Shown here piece by piece: positions 15,917 to 23,506 of a DNA stretch of 64,000 nucleotides. Position 1 is the first letter of the stretch; each line of letters begins with the position of its first letter. Source of the DNA: Gemmobacter caeruleus (GTDB taxonomy: Bacteria > Pseudomonadota > Alphaproteobacteria > Rhodobacterales > Rhodobacteraceae); the NCBI RefSeq assembly GCF_008271655.1, contig NZ_VKKX01000022.1, positions 558,001 to 622,000 of the forward strand, read 5' to 3'. The position numbers and the translations under genes were made by a program. The notes under the pieces are model-generated. The model had not been told where the DNA came from. It saw nothing but the letters and a program-made list of their open reading frames with translations, and ran no database searches.

Positions 15917-17674
15917 ATGTCCGAGACCGAAGCGCAGGGCTATCAGGTTCTGGCCCGCAAATATCGCCCCGCCACCTTTGCCGATCTGATCGGGCAAGAG
16001 GCGATGGTGCGCACGCTGAAAAACGCCTTCGCGGCGGACCGGATCGCGCATGCCTTCGTGATGACCGGGGTGCGCGGCGTGGGCAAGACCACCACCGCCC
16101 GCATCATCGCCAAGGGGCTGAACTGCATCGGCCCCGATGGCCAGGGCGGGCCGACGACCGAACCCTGTCTGGTCTGCGACCAGTGCAAGGCCATCGCCGA
16201 GGGCCGCCATGTCGATGTGATGGAGATGGACGCCGCCAGCCGCACCGGCGTGGGCGACATCCGCGAAATCATCGACAGCGTGCATTACCGGGCCGCCAGC
16301 GCGCGCTACAAGATCTACATCATCGACGAGGTTCACATGCTCTCGACCAGCGCGTTCAACGCGCTGCTCAAGACGCTGGAGGAACCGCCGGCCCATGTGA
16401 AATTCATCTTTGCCACGACCGAGATCCGCAAGGTGCCGGTCACCGTCCTGTCACGCTGCCAGCGGTTCGACCTGAAACGGATCGAACCCGAGGTGATGAT
16501 GGCGCATCTGGCGCGCATCGCAGGGCTGGAGGGCGCGCAGCTTGCCCCCGACGCGATGGCGCTGATCACCCGCGCCGCCGAAGGGTCGGTCCGCGACGCC
16601 ATGAGCCTGCTGGATCAGGCGATTGCCCATGGCGCGGGCGAGACGACGGCCGATCAGGTGCGCGCCATGCTCGGCCTGGCCGACCGGGGCCGCACGCTCG
16701 ATCTGTTCGACATGATCCTGCGGGGTGCCGCCCCCGAGGCGCTGGCCGAACTTGCCGCGCAATATTCCGACGGCGCCGACCCGATGGCGGTCCTGCGCGA
16801 CCTGGCCGAGATCACGCACTGGATTTCCGTGATCAAGATCACGCCCGAGGCCGCCGAAGACCCGACCGTGCCGCCGGATGAACGCGCGCGCGGGCTGGAT
16901 ATGGCGGGGCGCCTGCCGATGCGGGTGCTGACGCGCATGTGGCAGATGCTGCTCAAGGCCATCGAGGAGGTGGCGCTGGCGCCGAATGCCATGATGGCTG
17001 CCGAAATGGCGGTGATCCGGCTGACCCATGTCGCCGATCTGCCCGACCCCGAGGCGCTGCTGCGCCGCCTGCAATCCGGCCCGCCGCCGGTGCAGCCGGG
17101 CGGGGGCGGTGCGCCGGCGGGCGGCGGTGGTAGCGGCATGGTCCATGCCGCGCCGCGCATGATGGCGCCCGCCCGCGGCCCCGCCATGGGCCCGACGATG
17201 CAGGGGGGCGCCGCGCTGGCCATGGCCGAGGACCGGCTTCAGGTCTATGCCACCTTCGATCATGTGCTGGACCTGATCCGCGACAAGCGCGACATGACGC
17301 TGCTATTCGCCGTGGAAAGCCATGTGCGGCTGGCGAAATACGCCCCCGGCCGGATCGAGTTCGAACCCGCCGCGAATGCCCCGCGCGATCTGGCCGCCAC
17401 GCTGGCGCAGCGCCTGCAAGGCTGGACCGGCAGCCGCTGGGCGGTCTCGGTCGTGGGCTCGGGCGGCGCGCCGACCGTGGCCGAACTGCGCGACGCCGAC
17501 CGCCGCCAGGCCGAGACGGAGGCGCTGGAAAACCCGCTGGTGCAGGCGGTTCTGGCCAGCTTTCCCGGCGCGAAGATCACCGAAATCCGCACCCCCGAGG
17601 CTTTGGCACAGGCCGCCGCCGTGCAGGCCCTGCCCGAGGTCGAGGATGAATGGGATCCCTTCGAGGAAGACTGA
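15917..17674 (+). CDS. dnaX: DNA polymerase III subunits gamma/tau
   Basis: A 585-residue clamp-loader ATPase. The N terminus YQVLARKYRPATFADLIGQE is diagnostic. Walker A GVRGVGKTTTARI, a four-cysteine zinc module (CIGPDG..., CLVCDQC), the DEXX box IIDEVHMLS and sensor SRCQRFDLKRIE follow. A Gly/Pro/Met-rich linker near residues 395-435 leads to the tau C-terminal domains. It acts in the replisome, loading the DnaN clamp. The gene begins the dnaX-ebfC-recR order typical of bacteria, and the ebfC start follows 10 bases after its stop. No slippery sequence for a gamma frameshift was noticed. Confidence 0.97.
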   Translation: MSETEAQGYQVLARKYRPATFADLIGQEAMVRTLKNAFAADRIAHAFVMTGVRGVGKTTTARIIAKGLNCIGPDGQGGPTTEPCLVCDQCKAIAEGRHVDVMEMDAASRTGVGDIREIIDSVHYRAASARYKIYIIDEVHMLSTSAFNALLKTLEEPPAHVKFIFATTEIRKVPVTVLSRCQRFDLKRIEPEVMMAHLARIAGLEGAQLAPDAMALITRAAEGSVRDAMSLLDQAIAHGAGETTADQVRAMLGLADRGRTLDLFDMILRGAAPEALAELAAQYSDGADPMAVLRDLAEITHWISVIKITPEAAEDPTVPPDERARGLDMAGRLPMRVLTRMWQMLLKAIEEVALAPNAMMAAEMAVIRLTHVADLPDPEALLRRLQSGPPPVQPGGGGAPAGGGGSGMVHAAPRMMAPARGPAMGPTMQGGAALAMAEDRLQVYATFDHVLDLIRDKRDMTLLFAVESHVRLAKYAPGRIEFEPAANAPRDLAATLAQRLQGWTGSRWAVSVVGSGGAPTVAELRDADRRQAETEALENPLVQAVLASFPGAKITEIRTPEALAQAAAVQALPEVEDEWDPFEED

Positions 17675-17684
17675 GGAGACGCGC

Positions 17685-18029
17685 ATGTTCAAGAATCTCG
17701 GTGGCCTGGGCGACATGGCCAAGATGATGAAGGCCGCGCAGGACATGCAGGCCAAGATGGCCGAATTGCAGGAAACCCTGGCCAATACCGTGGTAATGGG
17801 CGAGGCCGGCGCCGGCCTCGTCAAGGCGCGCTGCACCGCCAAGGGCGAATTGACCGGGCTGGAGATCGACCCGGCCATTCTGGTGCCCTCGGAAAAAGAG
17901 GTGGTGGAAGACCTGATCGTCGCCGCGATCAAGGACGCGCAGGCCAAAGCCGCGGCCCGCGGTCAGCAGGAAATGGCCCGCCTGACCGAAGGGCTTGGCC
18001 TGCCGCCCGATTTCAAACTGCCCTTCTGA
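17685..18029 (+). CDS. ebfC: YbaB/EbfC nucleoid-associated protein
   Basis: A 114-residue DNA-binding protein of the YbaB/EbfC family, which forms dimers like tweezers and binds the nucleoid. The start [21 protein letters not shown] is the family N-terminal helix, followed by a strand region with [20 protein letters not shown] and a closing helix. The true start is the ATG at 17685 with a GAGGAGA site, 10 bases after dnaX. The recR start overlaps its stop (TGATG), so the three genes form one operon. Length equals the family norm (about 105-115). Confidence 0.95.
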   Translation: MFKNLGGLGDMAKMMKAAQDMQAKMAELQETLANTVVMGEAGAGLVKARCTAKGELTGLEIDPAILVPSEKEVVEDLIVAAIKDAQAKAAARGQQEMARLTEGLGLPPDFKLPF

Positions 18030-18625
18030 TGTCCGCCCCCGGCGATATCGAGGATCTGATCGCGCTGATGGCCCGCCTGCCGGGCCTCGGCCCGCGCTCG
18101 GCCCGCCGGGCGGTGCTGGCATTGCTGCGCAAACGCGGGCCGCTGATGGCGCCGCTGGCGCAGGCCATGGCGCATGTCGCCCTAACGGCCCGCGACTGCG
18201 CCAGTTGCGGCAATATCGGCACCGAAGATCTGTGCCCGATCTGCGCCGATCCGCGCCGCGCCACGGGCGAGATCTGCGTGGTGGAAGATGTCGCCGACCT
18301 CTGGGCGATGGAACGCGCGGGCGTGTTTAAGGGCCGCTATCATGTGCTGGGGGGCACGCTCTCCGCGCTCGACAATATCCGCCCCGAGGATCTGCGCATC
18401 CCGCAACTGGTGACCCGTGTGCGCGACGAGACCACGCGCGAGGTGATCCTTGCGCTCAATGCCACGGTCGATGGCCAGACCACCGCGCATTACATCGCCG
18501 ATGCCCTGGCCGGAACCGGGGTGCGGCTCTCCTCGCTGGCGCAGGGCGTGCCGGTCGGGGGAGAGCTGGATTATCTCGACGATGGCACCATCGGCGCGGC
18601 GCTGCGGGCGCGGCGCCAGCTATAG
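18029..18625 (+). CDS. recR: Recombination mediator RecR
   Basis: A 198-residue DNA-binding protein of the RecFOR pathway, which loads RecA onto gapped DNA. It shows the helix-hairpin-helix [18 protein letters not shown], the zinc finger [16 protein letters not shown] and the Toprim domain starting [14 protein letters not shown], with the [15 protein letters not shown] motif. Length is normal. The start codon overlaps the ebfC stop by one base. The M23 peptidase gene follows 9 bases after the stop and is probably in the same transcript. Confidence 0.97.
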   Translation: MSAPGDIEDLIALMARLPGLGPRSARRAVLALLRKRGPLMAPLAQAMAHVALTARDCASCGNIGTEDLCPICADPRRATGEICVVEDVADLWAMERAGVFKGRYHVLGGTLSALDNIRPEDLRIPQLVTRVRDETTREVILALNATVDGQTTAHYIADALAGTGVRLSSLAQGVPVGGELDYLDDGTIGAALRARRQL

Positions 18626-18634
18626 GAGACCGGA

Positions 18635-19537
18635 ATGGACATCGCCCGCATCGCCGCCAGCCTGATCGGCCAAAGCGATCTTTACGCCGGCCTGCGCCGG
18701 GCCGGCACCGGCCTCGGCCCCGCCCAGGCCGAAGACCTGCTGCCGGCCCTTTATGCCGCGCTTGGCCCGGCAGAGGAGGCTGCGCGCCTGCGCTCGGTTG
18801 ATCAGGGGCTGCTGCGCGCTGTGATCCGCAGCGGAGCCGGCCTGCCCGCCCTGCGCGGCGCACAGATCGTGACCGACCACCTTGCGATGACGACGCCGGC
18901 GCCGGTCTTTGCCCCTGATATCGCGACCAGCCCGCATATGGCGCTGCTGACCGCCGGCCAGATGCCCGACATGCCCGCCTATTCCGACCCGGCCTTCGAC
19001 CAATGGTTCGCCGCACAGGGCGCGCGCTACGGCCTTGGCCCCTATGGCGAAAAGCGCAGCGTCTATACCGCCGCCCAATTCGCCGACCGCGCCAGCCCGG
19101 AACGCCGGATGATCCATCTGGGCATCGACGTCTTCGCCCCTGCCGGCACCCCGGTCCATGCCCCGCTGCCCGGTCGCGTCGCCTCGGTCAGCTACAATGC
19201 CGACCCGCTGGATTACGGCCATACGCTGATGCTGGAACATGAGGCAAACGGCACCCGCTTCCGCACGCTTTACGGCCATCTCGGCGCCAGCCTCCCCTCT
19301 CTGTGCCAGCCGGGCCAGATTGTCGCCCCAGGCAGCGTGATCGCCCATCTGGGCGACTGGCCCGAAAACGGCGGCTGGGCGCCCCACCTGCATTTCCAGA
19401 TCATCACCGACATGCTCGACCAGACCGACGGCAATTTCTTCGGCGTCGGCCATGAAAGCCTGTGGGATATCTGGCAACAGATCAGCCCGGATCCCAACCT
19501 GATCCTGCGCCTGCCCGCATCCGCCTTCACCCGCTGA
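18635..19537 (+). CDS. M23 family metallopeptidase-like protein
   Basis: A 300-residue protein. Residues about 1-110 form an alpha-helical domain of unknown role. Residues about 125-270 form an M23/lysostaphin-like peptidase with H161 and D165 in HLGID, H215 in YGHL and HLHF (H251, H253), all expected zinc ligands and catalytic residues. M23 enzymes cut peptidoglycan cross-bridges or related substrates. No signal peptide or membrane segment is visible, which is odd for a cell-wall enzyme. The gene is 9 bases after recR with a GGAG site, so it is expressed with dnaX-ebfC-recR. A hairpin with a following T run at 19603-19637 probably ends the operon. Confidence 0.85.
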   Translation: MDIARIAASLIGQSDLYAGLRRAGTGLGPAQAEDLLPALYAALGPAEEAARLRSVDQGLLRAVIRSGAGLPALRGAQIVTDHLAMTTPAPVFAPDIATSPHMALLTAGQMPDMPAYSDPAFDQWFAAQGARYGLGPYGEKRSVYTAAQFADRASPERRMIHLGIDVFAPAGTPVHAPLPGRVASVSYNADPLDYGHTLMLEHEANGTRFRTLYGHLGASLPSLCQPGQIVAPGSVIAHLGDWPENGGWAPHLHFQIITDMLDQTDGNFFGVGHESLWDIWQQISPDPNLILRLPASAFTR

Positions 19538-19564
19538 CCGGGCGCCCGCGGCAAGCGGCGGCAT

Positions 19565-19658
19565 TTGAGTATTTGGGCAAGGAGCAAATGCCAGAACGCA
19601 GAAAGGGGCGGCCAAACGGCGCGCCCCTTCGGGTTTTGCTTCTTGCAAAAATACTCAA
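19565..19658. repeat. Inverted repeat flanking the terminator after the M23 gene
   Basis: TTGAGTATTT (19565-19574) is the exact reverse complement of AAATACTCAA (19649-19658). A second pair, GCATTTG (19561-19567) and CAAATGC (19585-19591), lies inside the first arm. The nested arrangement surrounds the hairpin at 19603-19629 and resembles small palindromic intergenic elements. Nothing in the 209-base spacer looks coding. Confidence 0.5.
19603..19637 (+). terminator. Intrinsic terminator of the dnaX-ebfC-recR-M23 operon
   Basis: AAGGGGCG (19603-19610) pairs perfectly with CGCCCCTT (19622-19629) across an 11-base loop. CGGGTTTT follows. It lies 66 bases after the M23 stop codon. Confidence 0.65.
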
Positions 19659-19711
19659 GAACGCCTGAGGCCGTCCCCGCCGAAGGCGGGCGCGGCCGAG
19701 GCAAAAGACGT

Positions 19712-19731
19712 GCGGGGCCGACAGGCCCCGC
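19712..19731 (-). terminator. Probable terminator of the saccharopine dehydrogenase-like gene
   Basis: A perfect 8-bp stem, GCGGGGCC and GGCCCCGC, with a 4-base loop lies 15 bases after the stop codon of the minus-strand gene. On that strand it is followed by ACGTCTTTTG, a short T run. Confidence 0.6.
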
Positions 19732-19746
19732 TCCGCTGGATCAGGT

Positions 19747-20826
19747 TCAGGCGTGGCGCGCGCGGTGGCCGATCTGGTAATAATTCCCGGTCCGGGTTTC
19801 CAGATAGGGCTTCAGCGGAATATCCTCCTGCTTGAGGAAGCCTTGCTGCGGCAGGGCGCCGGCACGCACCATCTCGATCACGCCCACGACCGAGGCCGAG
19901 GTCGTCCAGGCGATCGCGGTGCGGGATTTGCCGCCGATCTCGATCGGGTAATAGCTGCGCACGAATTCCTTGCGGCGCATCTGTCCGTTGACCCGGCCCT
20001 CGGCGGCGACATGGACATAGACCACATCCTCATCCACCGGGGGCTTGGCATTGGTCAGGATACGGCCCGCCTCGGCGCGGTTCTCGCGCATCAGGAGTTC
20101 GTGGAAGAAAAAGTTCATCAGCTGCACATGGCCCGGATAGCGCATGGTCTTGTAGTCCAGGTTCTCGATGCGGCCGAGATAGGTTTCGCACATGGTGCCC
20201 AGGCCGCCCGAGGTGGTGAAGGCCTCCAGCTGCATGCCGTCGATATAGATCGTCTCCAGCCATTCCATTGCCGAAACGGTTTTCAGCACCCCCTCCTCGA
20301 TCACCTCGCAATCGTTGAGGTATTCGTTCACCACGCCTTCGGGCGACCAGTTGAAGGCATAGCCCAGCAGGCCGGTGGGGTTCTGCGGCAGGGCGCCGAC
20401 GCGCAGCTTGATCGAGCGCACGGTATCGAACTGCCCCGCCAGATCGGCGGCGACGATGCCGACAAAACCGGGGGCGAGGCCGCATTGCGGCGCCATAAGA
20501 CCCTTGGAGGTCTCGGCAAGCTCGCGGATGTGCTTCGTTGTCGGCACGTCCTCGGTCAGGTCGAAGTAATGCAGGCCCAGCCCATGCGCGACGGTCGAGA
20601 CGCTGATATTCAGGTGATAAGGCAGGCAGGACAGCACCGCCTCCTGCCCTGCCAGCGCGGCTTTCAGCGCGGCGGCGTCGCTCAGATCCACGGTTTTCGT
20701 GGCAAAGGCGGCCTCGGTGGGGCGCGCGTCGATGCCGGTGACGGTAAAACCGCTTTCCACCAGCAGCTCGGCCGCCAGATGGCCGACCTTGCCGAGGCCG
20801 AGAACCGCGATCTTGTTGAATGACAT
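19747..20826 (-). CDS. Saccharopine dehydrogenase-family protein
   Basis: A 359-residue oxidoreductase with an N-terminal NAD(P)-binding Rossmann fold (IAVLGLGKVG, residues 6-15) and the saccharopine dehydrogenase C-terminal domain (GYAFNWSPEGVVNEYL and GKSRTAIAWTTS). Catabolic saccharopine dehydrogenases release glutamate from saccharopine to give 2-aminoadipate semialdehyde. The adjacent ALDH7, 2-oxoacid dehydrogenase and glutaryl-CoA dehydrogenase support this role. The partner lysine-ketoglutarate reductase is not in the window, so another saccharopine-like substrate remains possible. It is probably a separate transcription unit, because a terminator closes the ALDH gene upstream and a minus-strand hairpin follows its own stop. 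Confidence 0.85.
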   Translation of the reverse strand: MSFNKIAVLGLGKVGHLAAELLVESGFTVTGIDARPTEAAFATKTVDLSDAAALKAALAGQEAVLSCLPYHLNISVSTVAHGLGLHYFDLTEDVPTTKHIRELAETSKGLMAPQCGLAPGFVGIVAADLAGQFDTVRSIKLRVGALPQNPTGLLGYAFNWSPEGVVNEYLNDCEVIEEGVLKTVSAMEWLETIYIDGMQLEAFTTSGGLGTMCETYLGRIENLDYKTMRYPGHVQLMNFFFHELLMRENRAEAGRILTNAKPPVDEDVVYVHVAAEGRVNGQMRRKEFVRSYYPIEIGGKSRTAIAWTTSASVVGVIEMVRAGALPQQGFLKQEDIPLKPYLETRTGNYYQIGHRARHA

Positions 20827-20918
20827 GGGAATTTCCTGTCCGCTGAACCTGTCTTGAGAGATTCAGGGTAAGCGACAGGCTTGCCGATTTCGCCAGACAG
20901 ACCGCCCGAAGTGTAGCG

Positions 20919-20965
20919 ATTTTTCGGCGAAAAATCGGTGCGGCGGGCAAAATGCCAGCCGCACC
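20919..20965 (-). terminator. Intrinsic terminator of the ALDH7 operon
   Basis: On the minus strand GGTGCGGC and GCCGCACC form a perfect 8-bp stem (20937-20944 with 20958-20965), followed at once by GATTTTTCG. The T run is itself the arm of a second hairpin, CGATTTTTC/GAAAAATCG at 20917-20937 with a 3-base loop. It begins 9 bases after the ALDH stop codon. Confidence 0.75.
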
Positions 20966-20973
20966 GCGAAGGA

Positions 20974-22473
20974 TCAGAAGTCGAACTTCACGCCCTGCGC
21001 CAGCGGCAGGGTGGCGCCGTAGTTGATGGTATTGGTCTGGCGCCGCATATAGCCCTTCCAGGCGTCCGAGCCGCTTTCGCGCCCGCCGCCGGTTTCCTTT
21101 TCGCCGCCGAAGGCGCCGCCGATCTCGGCGCCCGAGGGGCCGATATTGACATTGGCGATGCCGCAATCGGAACCCGCGGCCGAGAGGAAGGTCTCGGCCT
21201 CGCGCATGTTCAGCGTGAAGATGCAGGAGGACAGGCCCTGCGGCACGTCGTTCTGGATCGCCAGCGCCTCGTCCAGCGTGTCATAGCCCATGACATAGAG
21301 GATGGGGGCAAAGGTTTCCTCGCGCACGGTGTCGGTCTGCTGCGGCATCTCGATCAGGGCGGGGCTGACATAGGCGCCGCCCTGCGGCACGCCGTCGGTC
21401 ACGGTCTGGCCGCCATGGACGGTGCCGCCCTCGGCGCGGGCCTTCTCGATCTGGGCCAGCATCCGGTCGCGGCTGGCATGATCGACCAGCGGGCCGATCA
21501 GCGTGGTCGCGCGGCGCGGGTCGCCGATGGGCAGGCTGGCATAGGCCTTGGTCAGCCGCTCCACCAGTTCGCCACGGACCGAATTATGCGCGATCAGGCG
21601 GCGCAGCGTGGTGCAGCGCTGGCCCGCGGTGCCGACCGCCGAAAAGGCGATGGCGCGCACCGCCATGTCGAGATCCGCCGAGGGCGCCACGATCATCGCA
21701 TTGTTGCCGCCAAGCTCCAGAATCGGGCGACCCCAGCGGGCCGCGACTTTCGGGCCGACAATACCGCCCATGCGGGTGGAGCCGGTGGCCGAAATGATCG
21801 GCACGTCTTTCGACGCGACCAGCGCCTCGCCCACGGCCGGGCCGCCGATCACCAGTTGCACCAGCCCCTCGGGCGCGTCGCCAAAGCGGGCCAGCGCGCG
21901 TTCCATGATCTTCATGCTGGCCATGGCGGTCAGCGGGGTCTTTTCCGACGGTTTCCAGATCACCGGGTCGCCGCACACGAGCGCCAGCGCCGCGTTCCAC
22001 GACCAGACCGCGACCGGGAAGTTGAAGGCCGAGATGATGCCGCAGGGCCCCATCGGGTGCCAGGTTTCCATCATCCGGTGCGACGGGCGTTCCGACGCGA
22101 TGGTCAGGCCATAGATCTGCCGCGACAGGCCGACGGCGAAATCGCAGATGTCGATCATCTCTTGCACTTCGCCCAGACCTTCGGAGGTGATCTTGCCCGC
22201 CTCCAGCGTCACCAGCGCACCGAGCGCCTCTTTGCTGGCGCGCAGCTCCTCGCCCAGCAGACGGACGAGTTCGCCCCGGCGCGGGGCCGGGACGCTGCGC
22301 CAGGCGCGGAAGGCGGCTTGCGATTTCGCGATGATCGCGGGCATGTCGGCGGCGTCGGTTTCGTGGACATGAGCCACCAGCTCGCCATCAATGGGCGAAC
22401 GCACGGCCAGCGTGCCGCCAGTCAGTTCGGCTTGGCTCAGGCCGTTGGCCTGAAGGATGTCGGCATGGGTCAT
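20974..22473 (-). CDS. ALDH7-type 2-aminoadipate semialdehyde / piperideine-6-carboxylate dehydrogenase
   Basis: A 499-residue NAD-dependent aldehyde dehydrogenase. The catalytic residues are E253 in ELGGNN and C287 in GTAGQRCTT, with NFPVAVWSWN (151-160) and the ALDH7-type signature GGEKETGGGRESGSDAWKGY near the C terminus. It oxidises 2-aminoadipate semialdehyde (in equilibrium with piperideine-6-carboxylate) to 2-aminoadipate, the step after saccharopine cleavage. The start at 22473 has an AAGGGAG site; the longer frame would overlap the upstream gene. The FabD-like gene ends one base before the start codon, so translation is coupled. Confidence 0.92.
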   Translation of the reverse strand: MTHADILQANGLSQAELTGGTLAVRSPIDGELVAHVHETDAADMPAIIAKSQAAFRAWRSVPAPRRGELVRLLGEELRASKEALGALVTLEAGKITSEGLGEVQEMIDICDFAVGLSRQIYGLTIASERPSHRMMETWHPMGPCGIISAFNFPVAVWSWNAALALVCGDPVIWKPSEKTPLTAMASMKIMERALARFGDAPEGLVQLVIGGPAVGEALVASKDVPIISATGSTRMGGIVGPKVAARWGRPILELGGNNAMIVAPSADLDMAVRAIAFSAVGTAGQRCTTLRRLIAHNSVRGELVERLTKAYASLPIGDPRRATTLIGPLVDHASRDRMLAQIEKARAEGGTVHGGQTVTDGVPQGGAYVSPALIEMPQQTDTVREETFAPILYVMGYDTLDEALAIQNDVPQGLSSCIFTLNMREAETFLSAAGSDCGIANVNIGPSGAEIGGAFGGEKETGGGRESGSDAWKGYMRRQTNTINYGATLPLAQGVKFDF

Positions 22474-22474
22474 A

Positions 22475-23506
22475 TCAGTCTCCCTTGGTGACCTGACGGC
22501 GTTGATCCTCCATCCCCATCGAAACCAGAAGGGGATCGGCGGATTGCCGCGATTGGAAATCGAATTTGCCACCCATCCCGCGCCAGTTGGCCAGGATGAG
22601 CGATTGCGCCACCGCCCCGCCCAATGTGGTGCCGGGGCCGGTGACGACAAAGAGGTCGGGCGCGAATTCGCGCGCCGCGTGGGTGATGGCGCGGGTGAAG
22701 TCATAAGGTTCCACCACCTGATGCCCCAGCGTGTAGTCCCACAGCGCGTGCAGATCGCAGGCGCCGGGCCACCAGACATGGCCGCGCCCGTCGATCATCG
22801 GGATCTTCGGCTGCGCGAACAGGCCGGGGGCAAGGCGCGCCCGCCCGGCCTCGGCCACCGGGGCCTGCATCGCGGTGTGAAAGCCTGCGTGATTGGCCAG
22901 GCGCATGGGAAAGCGGCCCTGCACCGGCGGCACGGCGGTTTCAAACGCCTTAAGCCCGGCCTCATTGCCGGCCAGAACCAGCATGCCGCCAAGGTCGATC
23001 GACAGGCCCAGCACATGATCGGGGCGGGCGCCGATCACGGCGACAATGCCCATGATTTCGGCCTTGCGGGCCGGGTCGGGGCGCCAGTCCTCGCCCATGA
23101 AGGGATAGATGATCTGGCCGCCGATCAGCCGTTCCTGCATCAGCGTACCCATGGTGTTGACCACCTCGAACCCGCCCTCGGGCGTCAGCGCGCCACCGCA
23201 GGCCAGCGCCGAATACCAGCCCATCGAATTGCCGGTGACGGCGACCACCTCCACGCCTTCGAGCGCGCGAAAATCTGCCAGCGTCGCGGCATAGATCAGC
23301 GCGCTGGCATTGTCGCCCCGCGTGTGTTTCGCCACCGAATAGCTGGCCGCACCATCGAGCGCCGACAGGGTTTCCTGCCCCAAGGCCGCGCGGCGGGCGT
23401 CGAACTGCGCCAGCAGCGCCTTGTCGTGGAAATGCCGGCCCAGCACGCCCAGTTCGGTCTTGGTATAGGTGCCCCGGCCGGGGCAGATCACGACCGCGGT
23501 TTTCAT
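22475..23506 (-). CDS. FabD-like acyltransferase lacking the malonate-binding arginine
   Basis: A 343-residue protein with the acyltransferase fold of malonyl-CoA:ACP transacylase. The nucleophile is S94 in GNSMG and the catalytic histidine H210 in AGFHTAM. In FabD the malonyl carboxylate is held by an Arg in the R-x-x-L-M-Q motif; here the aligned motif reads VNTMGTLMQE with M119, so a malonyl substrate is unlikely. It lies between the E1 gene (4-base overlap) and the ALDH7 gene (1-base gap), so it belongs to the lysine catabolic operon rather than to fatty acid synthesis. Its acyl substrate is unknown; transfer of a short acyl group produced by the neighbouring E1 is one idea. Confidence 0.8.
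   Translation of the reverse strand: MKTAVVICPGRGTYTKTELGVLGRHFHDKALLAQFDARRAALGQETLSALDGAASYSVAKHTRGDNASALIYAATLADFRALEGVEVVAVTGNSMGWYSALACGGALTPEGGFEVVNTMGTLMQERLIGGQIIYPFMGEDWRPDPARKAEIMGIVAVIGARPDHVLGLSIDLGGMLVLAGNEAGLKAFETAVPPVQGRFPMRLANHAGFHTAMQAPVAEAGRARLAPGLFAQPKIPMIDGRGHVWWPGACDLHALWDYTLGHQVVEPYDFTRAITHAAREFAPDLFVVTGPGTTLGGAVAQSLILANWRGMGGKFDFQSRQSADPLLVSMGMEDQRRQVTKGD

Noticed and set aside
15917-17674. Programmed frameshift in dnaX producing gamma
   Set aside because: No A-rich slippery heptamer followed by a hairpin was seen near the expected place after the clamp-loader domains.
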